A stretch of DNA of 64,000 bases, taken from NCBI RefSeq assembly GCF_900104795.1, contig NZ_FNTG01000001.1:4588001-4652000 (forward strand), written 5' to 3'. Under the pieces are notes generated by a model. That model did no database searches and was not told the DNA's origin. It saw nothing but the letters and a program-made list of their open reading frames with translations. This DNA is from Burkholderia sp. WP9. GTDB taxonomy: Bacteria > Pseudomonadota > Gammaproteobacteria > Burkholderiales > Burkholderiaceae. Made by a program: the position numbers and the translations under genes. Shown here in pieces: positions 1-10,648 of the stretch (positions within the stretch are counted from its first letter, which is position 1; every line of letters starts with the position of its first letter).

Positions 1-845
1 TCGTGCCGCGCGAAGCGTACGCCGGCGCGAACGGCCGGCTCGAACTCGCGCGCAGCGTGGCGTATTCGGCCGGGCCGGCGCTCGGTGGGCTGCTGGTCGG
101 CTGGATCGGCGCGGGTTGGGCGTATGGCTGCGCGGCCGCGCTGTCCGCACTGGCCGTCGCGTTGCTGGCGGGCTTGCGTGAACCGCCGCGCGTGGTGGCG
201 CCGCAGCGACATTTCATGCTGGAACTGCGCGACGGTACGCGTTTCGTGCTGCGCGATGCGCTGCTGCGTCCCATGCTCGCGACGGCGGTGTTCTTCAACC
301 TCGGCTTCTTCGTACTGCAAGCGGTGTACGTGCCCTACGCGGTGCATCGGCTGGGTCTGACCGCTTCCGCGGTTGGCGTGACGCTCGGCGCCTACGGTGT
401 CGGCATGGTGTGCGGCGCGCTGGCCGCACCGGCCATCGCGCGATGCCTTGCGTTCGGCCGTGTGCTGATCATCGGGCCGTCGTGCGGATTGCTCGCCTCG
501 CTCGTGATGGTGGCGACGCTCGTTGTGCCGTCGTTCTGGCTGGCCATGTCGAGCTTTTTCCTGCTCGGCGCGGGACCGATTCTGTGGGTGGTCGGCTCGA
601 CCACCCTGCGCCAGGCGATCACGCCCGAACGGATGATGGGCCGCGTGTCCGCGCTCAACAGTACCGCGACGTACGGCGCGCGGCCGCTCGGCGCGTTGCT
701 CGGCGCGGCGATCAGTTCGCGCTGGGGCATGGACGCGTGTCTGGTCGCGGCGGCGGCAGCCTTCCTCGCGCAGGCATTGATCATCTTCATGTCGCCGGCG
801 GCGCGGCTCGCGCGCATTCCAGAGCAAAGCGCCGCGGTTTGCTGA
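1..845 (+). CDS. MFS transporter, C-terminal part (5' end outside window)
   Basis: The reading frame is open from the left edge of the window to the stop at 845, so the start codon lies outside. About 280 residues are visible. They are rich in Gly/Ala/Leu/Val hydrophobic segments separated by short basic loops, as expected for roughly the last eight helices of a major facilitator superfamily carrier. The segment TERMMGRVSALNS followed by a Gly-rich helix with RPLGALLG resembles the MFS_3 (EntS-like) exporter group, many of which export siderophores or drugs. The substrate cannot be read from this fragment. The next gene starts 183 bp downstream after an AT-rich promoter region, so this gene is probably not part of the following operon. 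Confidence 0.85.
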   Translation, partial: VPREAYAGANGRLELARSVAYSAGPALGGLLVGWIGAGWAYGCAAALSALAVALLAGLREPPRVVAPQRHFMLELRDGTRFVLRDALLRPMLATAVFFNLGFFVLQAVYVPYAVHRLGLTASAVGVTLGAYGVGMVCGALAAPAIARCLAFGRVLIIGPSCGLLASLVMVATLVVPSFWLAMSSFFLLGAGPILWVVGSTTLRQAITPERMMGRVSALNSTATYGARPLGALLGAAISSRWGMDACLVAAAAAFLAQALIIFMSPAARLARIPEQSAAVC

Positions 846-925
846 AAACCGATTTTCAGGCGGCCGCGCGCCTGCGTGGATGGGATACGTCTTTCGGACG
901 CGGTTCATCCGTGAAAACCCTCGAA

Positions 926-986
926 AATGAAAATGAATTTTTTCTGATGGGATTTCTATGTAAATATACTTTCATTCATTTTCATT
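926..986. promoter_or_regulatory. Candidate promoter and operator upstream of the RpiR-family regulator
   Basis: This short AT-rich island sits in otherwise GC-rich DNA. A perfect 12-bp inverted repeat has arms at 926-937 (AATGAAAATGAA) and 975-986 (TTCATTTTCATT), 49 bp centre to centre. Between the arms lies a -10-like TATACT at 965-970 with only a weak -35 about 18 bp upstream, so transcription would start near 977 inside the right arm. Paired operators flanking a promoter fit repression by a dimeric or tetrameric RpiR-type regulator, possibly with looping. The autoregulation is inferred. Confidence 0.5.
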
Positions 987-1028
987 ACGCCCGGCGCGAA
1001 GTCCTGCCGGGGACACCGCACCGCTCGC

Positions 1029-2021
1029 ATGATTCATCAACCGTCCGTGGCCACCAACTCCGCCGAGCAGGCCATCGCCGCGCGTATCGCCGCCGCCATG
1101 CCGACCTTGACGCCGATTCATCGGCGCATGGGCGAATACGTGCTGGCCAATCTGTTTCGCGCGGCGACCATGCGGATCGACGAACTGGCCAGCGTGGTCG
1201 GCGCGTCGGTGGCGACGGCGAATCGCTTCGCCCGCGCGCTCGGTTTCGACGGCTATCCGCAGTTTCGCGAGGCGCTGGTTCGTGGCTTCGAGGCGACGCT
1301 CGCACCCGTCGAGCGTTTGCGCAGTGCGCAGGAGTCGCTCGCAGCCGGTGACGACGTGGTCGACGCGTCGCTCGAACAGGCCGCCAATAACCTGCACGCC
1401 ACCCGCACGGCAATCGACAGCGTCGCGGCCGAAGCCGCCGTCGAAGCGATCATCGCCGCGCGCCGCGTATTCGTGCTCGGCTACGGCGCGAGCGCGTTCC
1501 TCGCGGGCCTGATGGAACACGGGTTGATGCCGTATCACGACAACGTGCAGTCGCTCGCGCTGATGGGCGGACCTTCGCATGCCGCGCGGCGTCTGTTTGC
1601 CTGCAACGAGGGCGATCTGGTGATCGGCATCGCGTTTCCGCGCTATGTCGAAGACACGATCGAGCTCGCGCATCGCGCGGCAGGCCGTGGCGCTCGCGTG
1701 CTCGCGCTGACCGACAGTCCGCGCTCGCCGCTCGCGCAATTCGCCGACCTCTCGCTCTACATCCGCGCGGATCGGCGGCTCGCGGCGAACGCCGATTCGG
1801 CCGTGCTCGCCGTCATCGAAGCACTGTGCGACGCGGTGGCGTATCGGGCCAAACGCTCGGTGAAAGCCGCCGCCGAAGTCAGCGAATTCCTGCTGCCGTG
1901 GCTTGTCGACCCGCAAGCCGAATCCGCCGGCACGAACGCACGGCCCGCGCGCAACGCGACGCGAACCACTCGAACCACTCGAACCGCCCGTACTACTCGC
2001 ACAAGCAAAACCAAACGATGA
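1029..2021 (+). CDS. MurR/RpiR-family transcriptional regulator
   Basis: The 330-residue protein has the two-domain RpiR layout. An N-terminal helix-turn-helix spans roughly residues 15-90 (the stretch around MRIDELASVVGASVATANRFARALG). A SIS sugar-phosphate-binding domain spans about 125-265, with VFVLGYGASAF as its opening strand and loop. Family members are usually controlled by phosphosugars or related metabolites; here the linked genes suggest a peptide- or amino-acid-derived signal, which is inference. The ATG at 1029 has no strong ribosome-binding site, so a start slightly downstream is possible. The last ~28 residues form an Arg/Thr tail encoded by imperfect 9-bp repeats (1962-2006), outside the usual fold. 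The stop overlaps the iaaA start as ATGA, so the regulator is first in the operon. Confidence 0.88.
   Translation: MIHQPSVATNSAEQAIAARIAAAMPTLTPIHRRMGEYVLANLFRAATMRIDELASVVGASVATANRFARALGFDGYPQFREALVRGFEATLAPVERLRSAQESLAAGDDVVDASLEQAANNLHATRTAIDSVAAEAAVEAIIAARRVFVLGYGASAFLAGLMEHGLMPYHDNVQSLALMGGPSHAARRLFACNEGDLVIGIAFPRYVEDTIELAHRAAGRGARVLALTDSPRSPLAQFADLSLYIRADRRLAANADSAVLAVIEALCDAVAYRAKRSVKAAAEVSEFLLPWLVDPQAESAGTNARPARNATRTTRTTRTARTTRTSKTKR
1962..2006 (+). repeat. Five imperfect 9-bp repeats encoding an Arg-Thr tail
   Basis: Units CGAACCACT (twice), CGAACCGCC, CGTACTACT and CGCACAAGC follow each other in frame at the 3' end of the regulator gene and encode RTT, RTT, RTA, RTT and RTS. Because the period is a multiple of three, copy-number change would lengthen or shorten the basic tail without a frameshift. 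Confidence 0.7.
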
Positions 2022-3010
2022 ACTCCAACGCAGTCATTGCCATTCATGGCGGGGCAGGGACGATCCTGCGCGCGTCGATGTCGGCTAACGCCGAAGCCGA
2101 ATACCACGCCGCTTTGCATGCGGTGCTGAGCGCCGGCCAGCGCGTGCTCGCCGACGGCGGCAGCGCGCTCGACGCCGTCAGCGAAGCCGTGCGCCTGCTC
2201 GAAGACTGTCCGCTCTTCAACGCGGGCCGCGGCGCCGTTTATACGGCGGCGGGCACGCACGAACTCGACGCCGCGATCATGGACGGCCGTACCCTCGAAG
2301 CCGGCGCGATCTGCTGCGTGAAGCGCGTGCGCAATCCGATTCTGGCGGCGCGGCGCGTGCTCGAAGGCAGCGAGCATGTGCTGTTTACAGGCGAAGGCGC
2401 GGAAGCGTTTGCCGCCGCGCAAGGGCTCGAATTCGTCGAGCCCGAGTATTTCCATACCGAAGCGCGCCATCGTCAATGGCTGCTCGCGCGCGATCAGCAG
2501 CGCGCCATGCTGGATCACGACGGCGCGACGCTGGCCGCCGCACCGTCGGCGAATGACGACGACCCGACACCGCATGAACCGATCGACCCGAACCGCAAGT
2601 TCGGCACCGTCGGCGCGGTCGCGCTCGATCAGCACGGCCACGTGGCGGCGGCGACATCGACGGGCGGCGTGACCAACAAGCAGGTCGGCCGGGTCGGCGA
2701 TACGCCGCTGATCGGCGCGGGCTGCTATGCGGACGACGCGACCTGCGCCGTCTCGACCACCGGCTCGGGCGAAATGTTCATGCGCATGGTCGCGGCGTAC
2801 GACGTCGCCGCGCAAATGGCCTACCGCAATGTGTCGCTGCAGGAAGCGGCCGACGACGTGGTGATGAACCGCCTGCCGAGAATCGACGGCCGCGGCGGAC
2901 TGATCGCCGTGGATGCGCGCGGCAACGTCACGCTGCCGTTCAATACCGAAGGCATGTATCGCGGTTTTGCGCGGCTCGGTGAAACGCCGGTGACGGCGAT
3001 TTACCGCTAG
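2018..3010 (+). CDS. iaaA: Isoaspartyl peptidase / type III L-asparaginase
   Basis: A 330-residue Ntn-hydrolase precursor of the plant-type asparaginase family. Members cut themselves before a threonine and then hydrolyse isoaspartyl (beta-Asp) dipeptides and, less efficiently, asparagine. The nucleophile is Thr197 in FGTVGAVALD, followed by the family motifs AAATSTGG and TTGSGEMF. The N-terminal IAIHGGAG motif is also present. I chose the ATG at 2018, which overlaps the regulator stop, because the protein then starts exactly at the conserved N-terminus; the open frame extends upstream without homology. In Escherichia coli iaaA also precedes gsiABCD, and the order is the same here, which supports a role in digesting peptides imported by that transporter. 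Confidence 0.95.
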   Translation: MNSNAVIAIHGGAGTILRASMSANAEAEYHAALHAVLSAGQRVLADGGSALDAVSEAVRLLEDCPLFNAGRGAVYTAAGTHELDAAIMDGRTLEAGAICCVKRVRNPILAARRVLEGSEHVLFTGEGAEAFAAAQGLEFVEPEYFHTEARHRQWLLARDQQRAMLDHDGATLAAAPSANDDDPTPHEPIDPNRKFGTVGAVALDQHGHVAAATSTGGVTNKQVGRVGDTPLIGAGCYADDATCAVSTTGSGEMFMRMVAAYDVAAQMAYRNVSLQEAADDVVMNRLPRIDGRGGLIAVDARGNVTLPFNTEGMYRGFARLGETPVTAIYR

Positions 3011-3082
3011 TCGTGCGTCCGCTTGGCGCCTGACCCTTCGCCTGACATTTCGTCAGCCGCGTTCGAATTCAAAGGAACCACC

Positions 3083-5003
<1,921 letters not shown>

Positions 5004-5005
<2 letters not shown>

Positions 5006-5054
5006 AGAGCGGTACTAAAGAGACTTACCAAAGAGCCTTACCAAAGAGCGGTAC
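5004..5054 (+). repeat. 13-bp tandem repeat, four copies, between gsiA and gsiB
   Basis: Four copies of AAAGAGNNNTAC start at 5004, 5017, 5030 and 5043, an exact 13-bp period; the first and last copies are identical (AAAGAGCGGTAC). The first copy overlaps the gsiA stop codon. The array fills about half of the 122-bp spacer before the binding-protein gene. It could be a slipped-strand duplication with no role, or could change mRNA structure or spacing ahead of gsiB. Confidence 0.85.
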
Positions 5055-5127
5055 AAAAAACCCAAGCCACACACTTCTTCTCGCAGCATCACAACCTGTT
5101 TTCATTTCGCAGCCTGGAGCCAACCTC

Positions 5128-6690
5128 ATGAACCTGCTGGTCCCGTCTTCTCCGTTTCGTTTGCGCGCGCTGATCAGCGGCGGCGCGGTGGTGTTCGCGA
5201 TGCTCGCGGGCAATGCGGCGCACGCCGACACCACGGCCGTGATGGCCGTCGCCTCGACCTTCACGACGCTCGATCCGTACGATGCCAACGACACGCTCTC
5301 GCAAGCTGTCGCGAAGTCGTTCTATCAGGGACTCTTCGGCTTCGACAAGGACATGAAGCTGGTCAACGTGCTGGCCGATAGCTACGAAGCGAGCCCGGAT
5401 GCGAAGGTCTACACGTTCAAACTGCGCCACGGCGTGAAGTTCCAGGACGGCACCGACTTCAACGCCGCCGCCGTGAAAGCGAACTTCGACCGCGTGACCG
5501 ATCCGGCGAACAAGCTCAAGCGCTACAACATGTTCAACCGCATCGAGAAGACCGAAGTGGTCGATCCGTACACGGTGAAGATCACGCTGAAGGCGCCGTT
5601 CTCGGCGTTCGTGAACGTGCTCGCGCATCCGTCGGCGGTGATGATTTCGCCGGACGCGCTGAAGAAGTACGGCAAGGACATCGCGTTCCATCCGGTCGGC
5701 ACGGGTCCGTTCGAACTGGTGAAGTGGGACCCGGCGGGCGACCTGACGGTGAAGAAGTTCGCCGGCTACTGGAAGAAGGGCTATCCGAAGGTCGACGCGA
5801 TCGACTGGAAGCCGGTGGTCGACAACAACACGCGCGCAGCGCTGATGCGTACCGGCGAAGCGGATTTCGCATTCCAGGTGCCGTTCGAACAGGCCGCGCA
5901 ATTGCAAACGAGCCCGAAGGTCGATCTGATCGCGTCGCCGTCGATCATTCAGCGCTATATCAGCCTGAATGTGAACCAGAAGCCGTTCGACAATCCGAAG
6001 GTGCGTGAAGCACTGAACTATGCGGTCAACAAGGACGCGCTCACCAAGGTCGTGTTCGCCGGTTACGCGACGCCGGCCGACGGCGTGGTGCCGCAAGGCG
6101 TCGACTATGCGGTGAAGCAGGGCCCGTGGCCGTACGATCCGGCCAAGGCGCGTGAGCTGTTGAAGGAAGCGGGCTATCCGAACGGTTTCGAAACCACGCT
6201 GTGGTCCGCGTATAACTACTCGACCGCGCAGAAGGTGATCCAGTTCGTGCAGCAGCAACTCGCGCAGGTCGGCATCAAGGCGCAGGTCGAAGCGCTCGAA
6301 GCAGGTCAGCGCGTCGCCAAGGTGGAAAGCGCGCAGGACGCGGCGACCGCGCCGGTGCGCATGTACTACGCGGGCTGGTCGTCGTCGACGGGTGAAGCCG
6401 ACTGGGCCATCACGCCGCTGCTCGCGTCCGTCTCGTTCCCGCCGAAGATGGTCAACACCGCTTACTACAAGAACGACACCGTCGACAGCGATCTGAAGCA
6501 GGCGCTCGAAACCACCGACCGCGCGAAGAAAGCCGAGCTCTACACCGACGCGCAAAAACGCATCTGGACCGACGCGCCGTGGATCTTCCTCGTCAAGGAG
6601 AAGGTGGTGTATGCGCGCAGCAAGCGTCTGTCGGGTGCTTACGTGGCGCCGGACGGTTCGTTCAACTTCGACGAAATCGCGATCAAGTGA
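5128..6690 (+). CDS. gsiB: Periplasmic peptide/glutathione-binding protein GsiB
   Basis: A 520-residue family 5 extracellular solute-binding protein. Residues 1 to about 33 form a Sec signal peptide ending AHA before DTTAV. The mature part has family features such as [28 protein letters not shown] (given here as its core, [11 protein letters not shown]) and HPVGTGPF. There is no lipobox cysteine, so the protein should be soluble in the periplasm and deliver ligand to GsiCD. A GGAG site lies upstream of the ATG. The preceding spacer carries a 13-bp tandem repeat, and a strong stem-loop follows the stop codon, a layout often seen where the binding protein is made in excess over the permease. 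Confidence 0.93.
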   Translation: MNLLVPSSPFRLRALISGGAVVFAMLAGNAAHADTTAVMAVASTFTTLDPYDANDTLSQAVAKSFYQGLFGFDKDMKLVNVLADSYEASPDAKVYTFKLRHGVKFQDGTDFNAAAVKANFDRVTDPANKLKRYNMFNRIEKTEVVDPYTVKITLKAPFSAFVNVLAHPSAVMISPDALKKYGKDIAFHPVGTGPFELVKWDPAGDLTVKKFAGYWKKGYPKVDAIDWKPVVDNNTRAALMRTGEADFAFQVPFEQAAQLQTSPKVDLIASPSIIQRYISLNVNQKPFDNPKVREALNYAVNKDALTKVVFAGYATPADGVVPQGVDYAVKQGPWPYDPAKARELLKEAGYPNGFETTLWSAYNYSTAQKVIQFVQQQLAQVGIKAQVEALEAGQRVAKVESAQDAATAPVRMYYAGWSSSTGEADWAITPLLASVSFPPKMVNTAYYKNDTVDSDLKQALETTDRAKKAELYTDAQKRIWTDAPWIFLVKEKVVYARSKRLSGAYVAPDGSFNFDEIAIK

Positions 6691-6696
6691 TGAGCT

Positions 6697-6748
6697 GACC
6701 GTGCGCGCGGGCGTGCCGTGTTTCACTGGCACGCCGCCACGCACGGTC
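6697..6748 (+). promoter_or_regulatory. Strong intra-operon stem-loop downstream of gsiB
   Basis: GACCGTGC (6697-6704) pairs with GCACGGTC (6741-6748), and inside it GGCGTGCC (6710-6717) pairs with GGCACGCC (6728-6735). No T-run follows, so it is not a canonical terminator. Its place six bases after the gsiB stop and before the permease genes suggests protection of the upstream mRNA from 3' exonucleases, or partial termination, giving more GsiB than GsiC/D. That role is inferred from other transporter operons. Confidence 0.6.
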
Positions 6749-6803
6749 GCTCGACCGCCGCACAGAATCTTTCGTTGCCCGCATCATTGCCGGATTGGGT
6801 TTC

Positions 6804-7724
6804 ATGCTGAACTTTCTCGTCAAACGTCTCTTTGGCCTGCTGCCGACGCTCTTCATCGTCGCCGTGCTGGTGTTCCTGTTCGTGCATCTGTTGCCGGGCG
6901 ATCCGGCGCGGCTCGCCGCCGGTCCCGATGCGGACGAGGCGACGGTCGCGCTGGTGCGTGCCGACCTCGGCCTGAACAAGCCGATGCCGCAGCAGTTTGC
7001 CAACTTCTTCGTGAAGATCGCGCACGGCGATTTCGGCATCTCGACGCGCAGCAAGCGCCCGGTCAGCCAGGAAATCGGCGAGCGCTTCATGCCGACGCTG
7101 CTGCTCACGCTTGCCAGCATGGTGTGGGCGGTCGTGCTGGGCATGGGCATCGGCATCGTCTCCGCGGTGTGGCGTAACCGTTGGCCGGACCGGCTCGGCA
7201 TGACGCTCGCGGTGTCGGGTATTTCGTTTCCCGCCTTCGCGCTAGGCATGCTGCTGATGGAAATTTTTTCGGTGAAGCTCGGCTGGCTGCCGATTGTCGG
7301 CGACGGTTCGTGGCAGAGCTACGTGCTGCCGTCGCTCACGCTCGGCGCGGCGGTTGCGGCGGTGATGGCGCGCTTCACCCGCGCGTCGTTCGTCGAAGTG
7401 ATGAATGAAGATTTCGTGCGCACCGCGCGCGCCAAGGGCGTGCCTGAACGCCTCGTGATCGTCAAACATTGCCTGCGTAACGCGATGATCCCCGTCATTA
7501 CGATGATGGGCCTGCAATTCGGCTTTCTGCTGGGCGGCTCGATCGTGGTCGAAGTGGTGTTCAACTGGCCGGGCCTCGGACGCCTGCTGGTGGATGCCGT
7601 GTCGATGCGTGACTATCCGGTGATTCAGGCCGAAGTGCTGTTGTTCTCGCTGGAATTCATCATTATCAATCTGGTCGTGGACGTGCTGTACGCCGTGATC
7701 AACCCGACTATCCGTTTCAAGTGA
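6804..7724 (+). CDS. gsiC: Peptide/glutathione ABC transporter permease GsiC
   Basis: A 306-residue inner-membrane protein of the DppB/OppB permease class. It opens with [17 protein letters not shown], a near match to the remembered N-terminus of E. coli GsiC. For that reason I place the start at the ATG at 6804 rather than the TTG at 6795. About six membrane helices are visible. The conserved inner loop around [18 protein letters not shown] (core RTARAKG) is the EAA-like coupling region that contacts the ATPase. It forms the translocation pore with GsiD, seven bases downstream. Confidence 0.93.
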   Translation: MLNFLVKRLFGLLPTLFIVAVLVFLFVHLLPGDPARLAAGPDADEATVALVRADLGLNKPMPQQFANFFVKIAHGDFGISTRSKRPVSQEIGERFMPTLLLTLASMVWAVVLGMGIGIVSAVWRNRWPDRLGMTLAVSGISFPAFALGMLLMEIFSVKLGWLPIVGDGSWQSYVLPSLTLGAAVAAVMARFTRASFVEVMNEDFVRTARAKGVPERLVIVKHCLRNAMIPVITMMGLQFGFLLGGSIVVEVVFNWPGLGRLLVDAVSMRDYPVIQAEVLLFSLEFIIINLVVDVLYAVINPTIRFK

Positions 7725-7731
7725 GGCCCGC

Positions 7732-8637
7732 ATGAGCACGACCGCCACCGAGCCGAATGCGGCCAGCACCGTCAAAGCCGAACGCGCGATCCGCACGCCG
7801 TGGAGCGAGTTCTGGCGCAAATTCCGTAAGCAGCATGTAGCGCTTGCCGCCGGCATCTTCGTGCTGCTGTTGATCGCGGTCGCAATCATTGCGCCGCATA
7901 TCGTGCCGTACGATCCGGAGAATTTCTTCGATTACGACGCGTTGAACGCGGGGCCGTCCGCGGCGCACTGGTTCGGCGTGGACTCGTTGGGCCGCGATAT
8001 TTTCAGCCGCATTCTGGCGGGTTCGCGCATTTCGCTCGAAGCGGGTTTTCTGTCCGTTGCGATCGGTGCGGTGATCGGCACGTTCTTCGGCCTGCTGGCC
8101 GGCTACTATGAAGGCTGGTGGGATCGCATCACGATGCGCGTCGCCGACGTGCTGTTCGCGTTTCCCGGCATTCTGCTCGCCATCGGCGTGGTGGCGATTC
8201 TCGGCAACGGCATGATCAACGTGATCTGCGCGGTCGCGATCTTCAGCATTCCGGCGTTCGCGCGGCTCGTGCGCGGCAATACGCTGATGCTCAAGCAACT
8301 CACGTATATCGAAGCGGCGCGCAGCATCGGCGCGTCGGATTGGACGATCATCGTGCGGCACATTTTGCCGGGGACGATTTCTTCGGTGGTGGTGTACTTC
8401 ACGATGCGTATCGGCACCTCGATCATCACGGCGGCCAGCCTGTCGTTTCTCGGCCTCGGCGCACAACCGCCGACACCCGAGTGGGGCGCGATGCTCAATG
8501 AAGCGCGCGCCGACATGGTGACGGCGCCGCATATCGCGCTGTTTCCGAGTCTGGCGATTTTCCTGACCGTGCTGGCGTTCAACCTGCTCGGCGACGGTCT
8601 GCGCGACGCGCTCGATCCGAAGCTCGACCGGCCATGA
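7732..8637 (+). CDS. gsiD: Peptide/glutathione ABC transporter permease GsiD
   Basis: A 301-residue DppC/OppC-class permease. A soluble N-terminal ~35 residues precede the first helix. The usual large periplasmic loop follows, containing [15 protein letters not shown]. The coupling loop is [11 protein letters not shown], and the C-terminus has the family block [17 protein letters not shown]. It pairs with GsiC in the inner membrane. Its TGA overlaps the start of the downstream peptidase gene (ATGA at 8634-8637). This translational coupling implies that peptide uptake and cleavage are made together. Confidence 0.93.
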   Translation: MSTTATEPNAASTVKAERAIRTPWSEFWRKFRKQHVALAAGIFVLLLIAVAIIAPHIVPYDPENFFDYDALNAGPSAAHWFGVDSLGRDIFSRILAGSRISLEAGFLSVAIGAVIGTFFGLLAGYYEGWWDRITMRVADVLFAFPGILLAIGVVAILGNGMINVICAVAIFSIPAFARLVRGNTLMLKQLTYIEAARSIGASDWTIIVRHILPGTISSVVVYFTMRIGTSIITAASLSFLGLGAQPPTPEWGAMLNEARADMVTAPHIALFPSLAIFLTVLAFNLLGDGLRDALDPKLDRP

Positions 8638-9725
8638 ATTCGCCCGAGTTTGAAAACGCGCCGCATATCGGCACGTTGCCAGCAGGTCCGCTCGGCACCA
8701 TTGCCGATGTGCCGGGCGTGACAGTCGGACACTGCACGCTCGATGAAGGCGCCGTGCAAACCGGCGTGACCGTGATCCGCCCGCATCGTGGCGATCCGTT
8801 TCTCGACAAGGTGCCCGCGGCGTCGTCGATGATCAACGGGTTCGGGAAAAGCATCGGGCTCGTGCAAGTGGAGGAACTCGGCACGCTGGAAACGCCGATT
8901 GCGTTGACCAATACATTCGGCGTCGCGGCCGTCGCGCAGGCGCAGATTCGCGCGGCCGTGCGCGCGAATCCGCGGATCGGACGCGAGTGGTCGACAGTCA
9001 ATCCGGTGGTGTTCGAATGCAATGACGGCTACCTGAACGACATTCAGGCGCTGGCCGTCACTGCACAGCATTTCGACGACGCTTATGCGGCCGCCAGCGC
9101 GAATGTCGCGAGCGGCTCGGTCGGCGCGGGCCGGGGCATGTCGTGCTTCGACCTGAAAGGCGGTATCGGCAACGCGTCGCGCGTGGCGAGCGCGGCAGGC
9201 CGCAGCTATACCGTCGGCGCACTCGTGCTGGCGAACTTCGGCCGCCTGCCGATGCTGACCATCGACGGCACGCCGCTCGGCCGCGTGCTCGCGGAACGCG
9301 CGGCCAAAGCCGAAGCCACGGCATTGTCAGCCACGCCGGCGACGAAACCCGAGCAAGGCTCGATCATCATGATCGTCGCCACCGACGCGCCGCTCGACGC
9401 ACGCCAGCTCAAGCGCCTCTCGTTGCGCGCGGCAGCGGGTCTCGCGCGCACCGGCTCGGTGTACGGCCACGGCAGCGGCGATATCGCGCTGGCGTTTTCA
9501 ACGGCGCATACCGTGCCTCACGGGGCCGACTTCATGACGCCGCCACGGTTGCTTGCGGACGAGCGTCTGGATCCGCTCTTTCGCGCTTGCGCGGACAGCG
9601 TCGAGCAGGCGATTCTCGACGCCTTGTGGCGTGCCGCGTCCGTGACCGGGCGCGATGGCCATCGGCGGCTGTCGCTGCGTGACAGCGTTCCCGATCTTGC
9701 TCAACTACTCAAGCGCACTCCCTGA
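8634..9725 (+). CDS. P1-family (DmpA-like) aminopeptidase
   Basis: A 363-residue member of peptidase family S58 (P1/DmpA). These enzymes self-cleave between Gly and Ser to free a catalytic serine and then remove N-terminal D-, beta- or ordinary amino acids from short peptides. The likely cleavage site is Gly242-Ser243, at the start of [12 protein letters not shown], which matches the DmpA beta-subunit start. The downstream chain of about 120 residues is the expected size. Upstream, [16 protein letters not shown] is the conserved alpha-subunit motif. There is no signal peptide, so the enzyme is cytoplasmic and acts on imported peptides. It is coupled by overlap to gsiD before it and to the M55 peptidase after it. 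The true substrate (D-aminopeptide, beta-peptide or other) is unknown. Confidence 0.9.
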   Translation: MNSPEFENAPHIGTLPAGPLGTIADVPGVTVGHCTLDEGAVQTGVTVIRPHRGDPFLDKVPAASSMINGFGKSIGLVQVEELGTLETPIALTNTFGVAAVAQAQIRAAVRANPRIGREWSTVNPVVFECNDGYLNDIQALAVTAQHFDDAYAAASANVASGSVGAGRGMSCFDLKGGIGNASRVASAAGRSYTVGALVLANFGRLPMLTIDGTPLGRVLAERAAKAEATALSATPATKPEQGSIIMIVATDAPLDARQLKRLSLRAAAGLARTGSVYGHGSGDIALAFSTAHTVPHGADFMTPPRLLADERLDPLFRACADSVEQAILDALWRAASVTGRDGHRRLSLRDSVPDLAQLLKRTP

Positions 9726-10558
9726 TGAAAGTCCTCATTTCCGCCGACATTGAAGGCATTGCCGGCGTGTTTCATCCTGAGCAAACGCGCGCGGGCAACG
9801 GCGAATACGAAGCCGCGCGCCGCTGGATGACGCTCGAAGCCAACGCCGCAATCGAAGGCGCGTTCGCCGGCGGCGCGACACAGGTGTGGGTCAACGACTC
9901 TCACGGGGGCTTTCGCAATCTGCTTCCGGACCTGCTCGATGCACGCGCTCAGGTGGTGCTCGGCAAGCCGCGCACGCTCGGCATGATGGCCGGGCTCGAA
10001 TACGGCGCGGCGCTGGTCTTCATGATCGGCTATCACGCCATGTCGCAAACGCACGGCATCCTCGCGCACACGATCAACAGTTTTGCGTTCGCGCGCGTTT
10101 CGCTGAACGGCGTCGAGGTGGGCGAGGCGGCCCTATATGGCGCGCTGGCGGAAGAATATGGCGCACGCGTCGCGCTGTTATCCGGTGACGATGTGTTCGC
10201 GCAAGAAACCGCGCTGCGTTTTCCGGGCGCGCGTTTTGTCGTCACCAAGCACGCGACGGGGCAGGCAAGCGGCGTCACGCAATCGCCGGCAAGCGCTCGC
10301 ACGGCCATAGAAAGTGCCGCGCGTGAGGTGGTTCAGCAGCATCTGGCCGACGGGCATGCGCGGGAATCCACACGCGCCGAAGTCAAGCCGATGGAATGCG
10401 AGTTGCGCGTGCAAACCAGCGGGCTCGCGGATCTGTTCTGCCAATGGCCGACGCTCACGCGCGTCGACGCGGTCACATTGCGCTTTAGCGCGGCGTCGGC
10501 GGAACACGTGGTGCGCATGCTGAATTGCCTGTCGGCGATGTCGTTCATGTTGCGCTGA
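9725..10558 (+). CDS. M55-family D-aminopeptidase
   Basis: A 277-residue zinc peptidase like Bacillus DppA, which hydrolyses D-amino dipeptides such as D-Ala-D-Ala. The zinc ligands known for the family line up: Asp8 and Glu10 in SADIEG, His60 in NDSHGG, His104 in GYHAMS, and a Glu near 134 in VEVGEA. The family catalytic His115 is also present (ILAHT). No export signal is seen, so it is cytoplasmic. Its ATG shares one base with the stop of the P1 peptidase, making it the last gene of the regulator-iaaA-gsiABCD-peptidase operon. The natural substrate could be cell-wall-derived D-amino peptides, which is inference. Confidence 0.92.
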   Translation: MKVLISADIEGIAGVFHPEQTRAGNGEYEAARRWMTLEANAAIEGAFAGGATQVWVNDSHGGFRNLLPDLLDARAQVVLGKPRTLGMMAGLEYGAALVFMIGYHAMSQTHGILAHTINSFAFARVSLNGVEVGEAALYGALAEEYGARVALLSGDDVFAQETALRFPGARFVVTKHATGQASGVTQSPASARTAIESAAREVVQQHLADGHARESTRAEVKPMECELRVQTSGLADLFCQWPTLTRVDAVTLRFSAASAEHVVRMLNCLSAMSFMLR

Positions 10559-10648
10559 GCGCGGGAATATACGGAATCCGAACCGAATCCCCGGAGCGCA
10601 TCGAGCCGGCGTCTGGGCGACAACACTCGCGCATACGCCTGAACAGAC

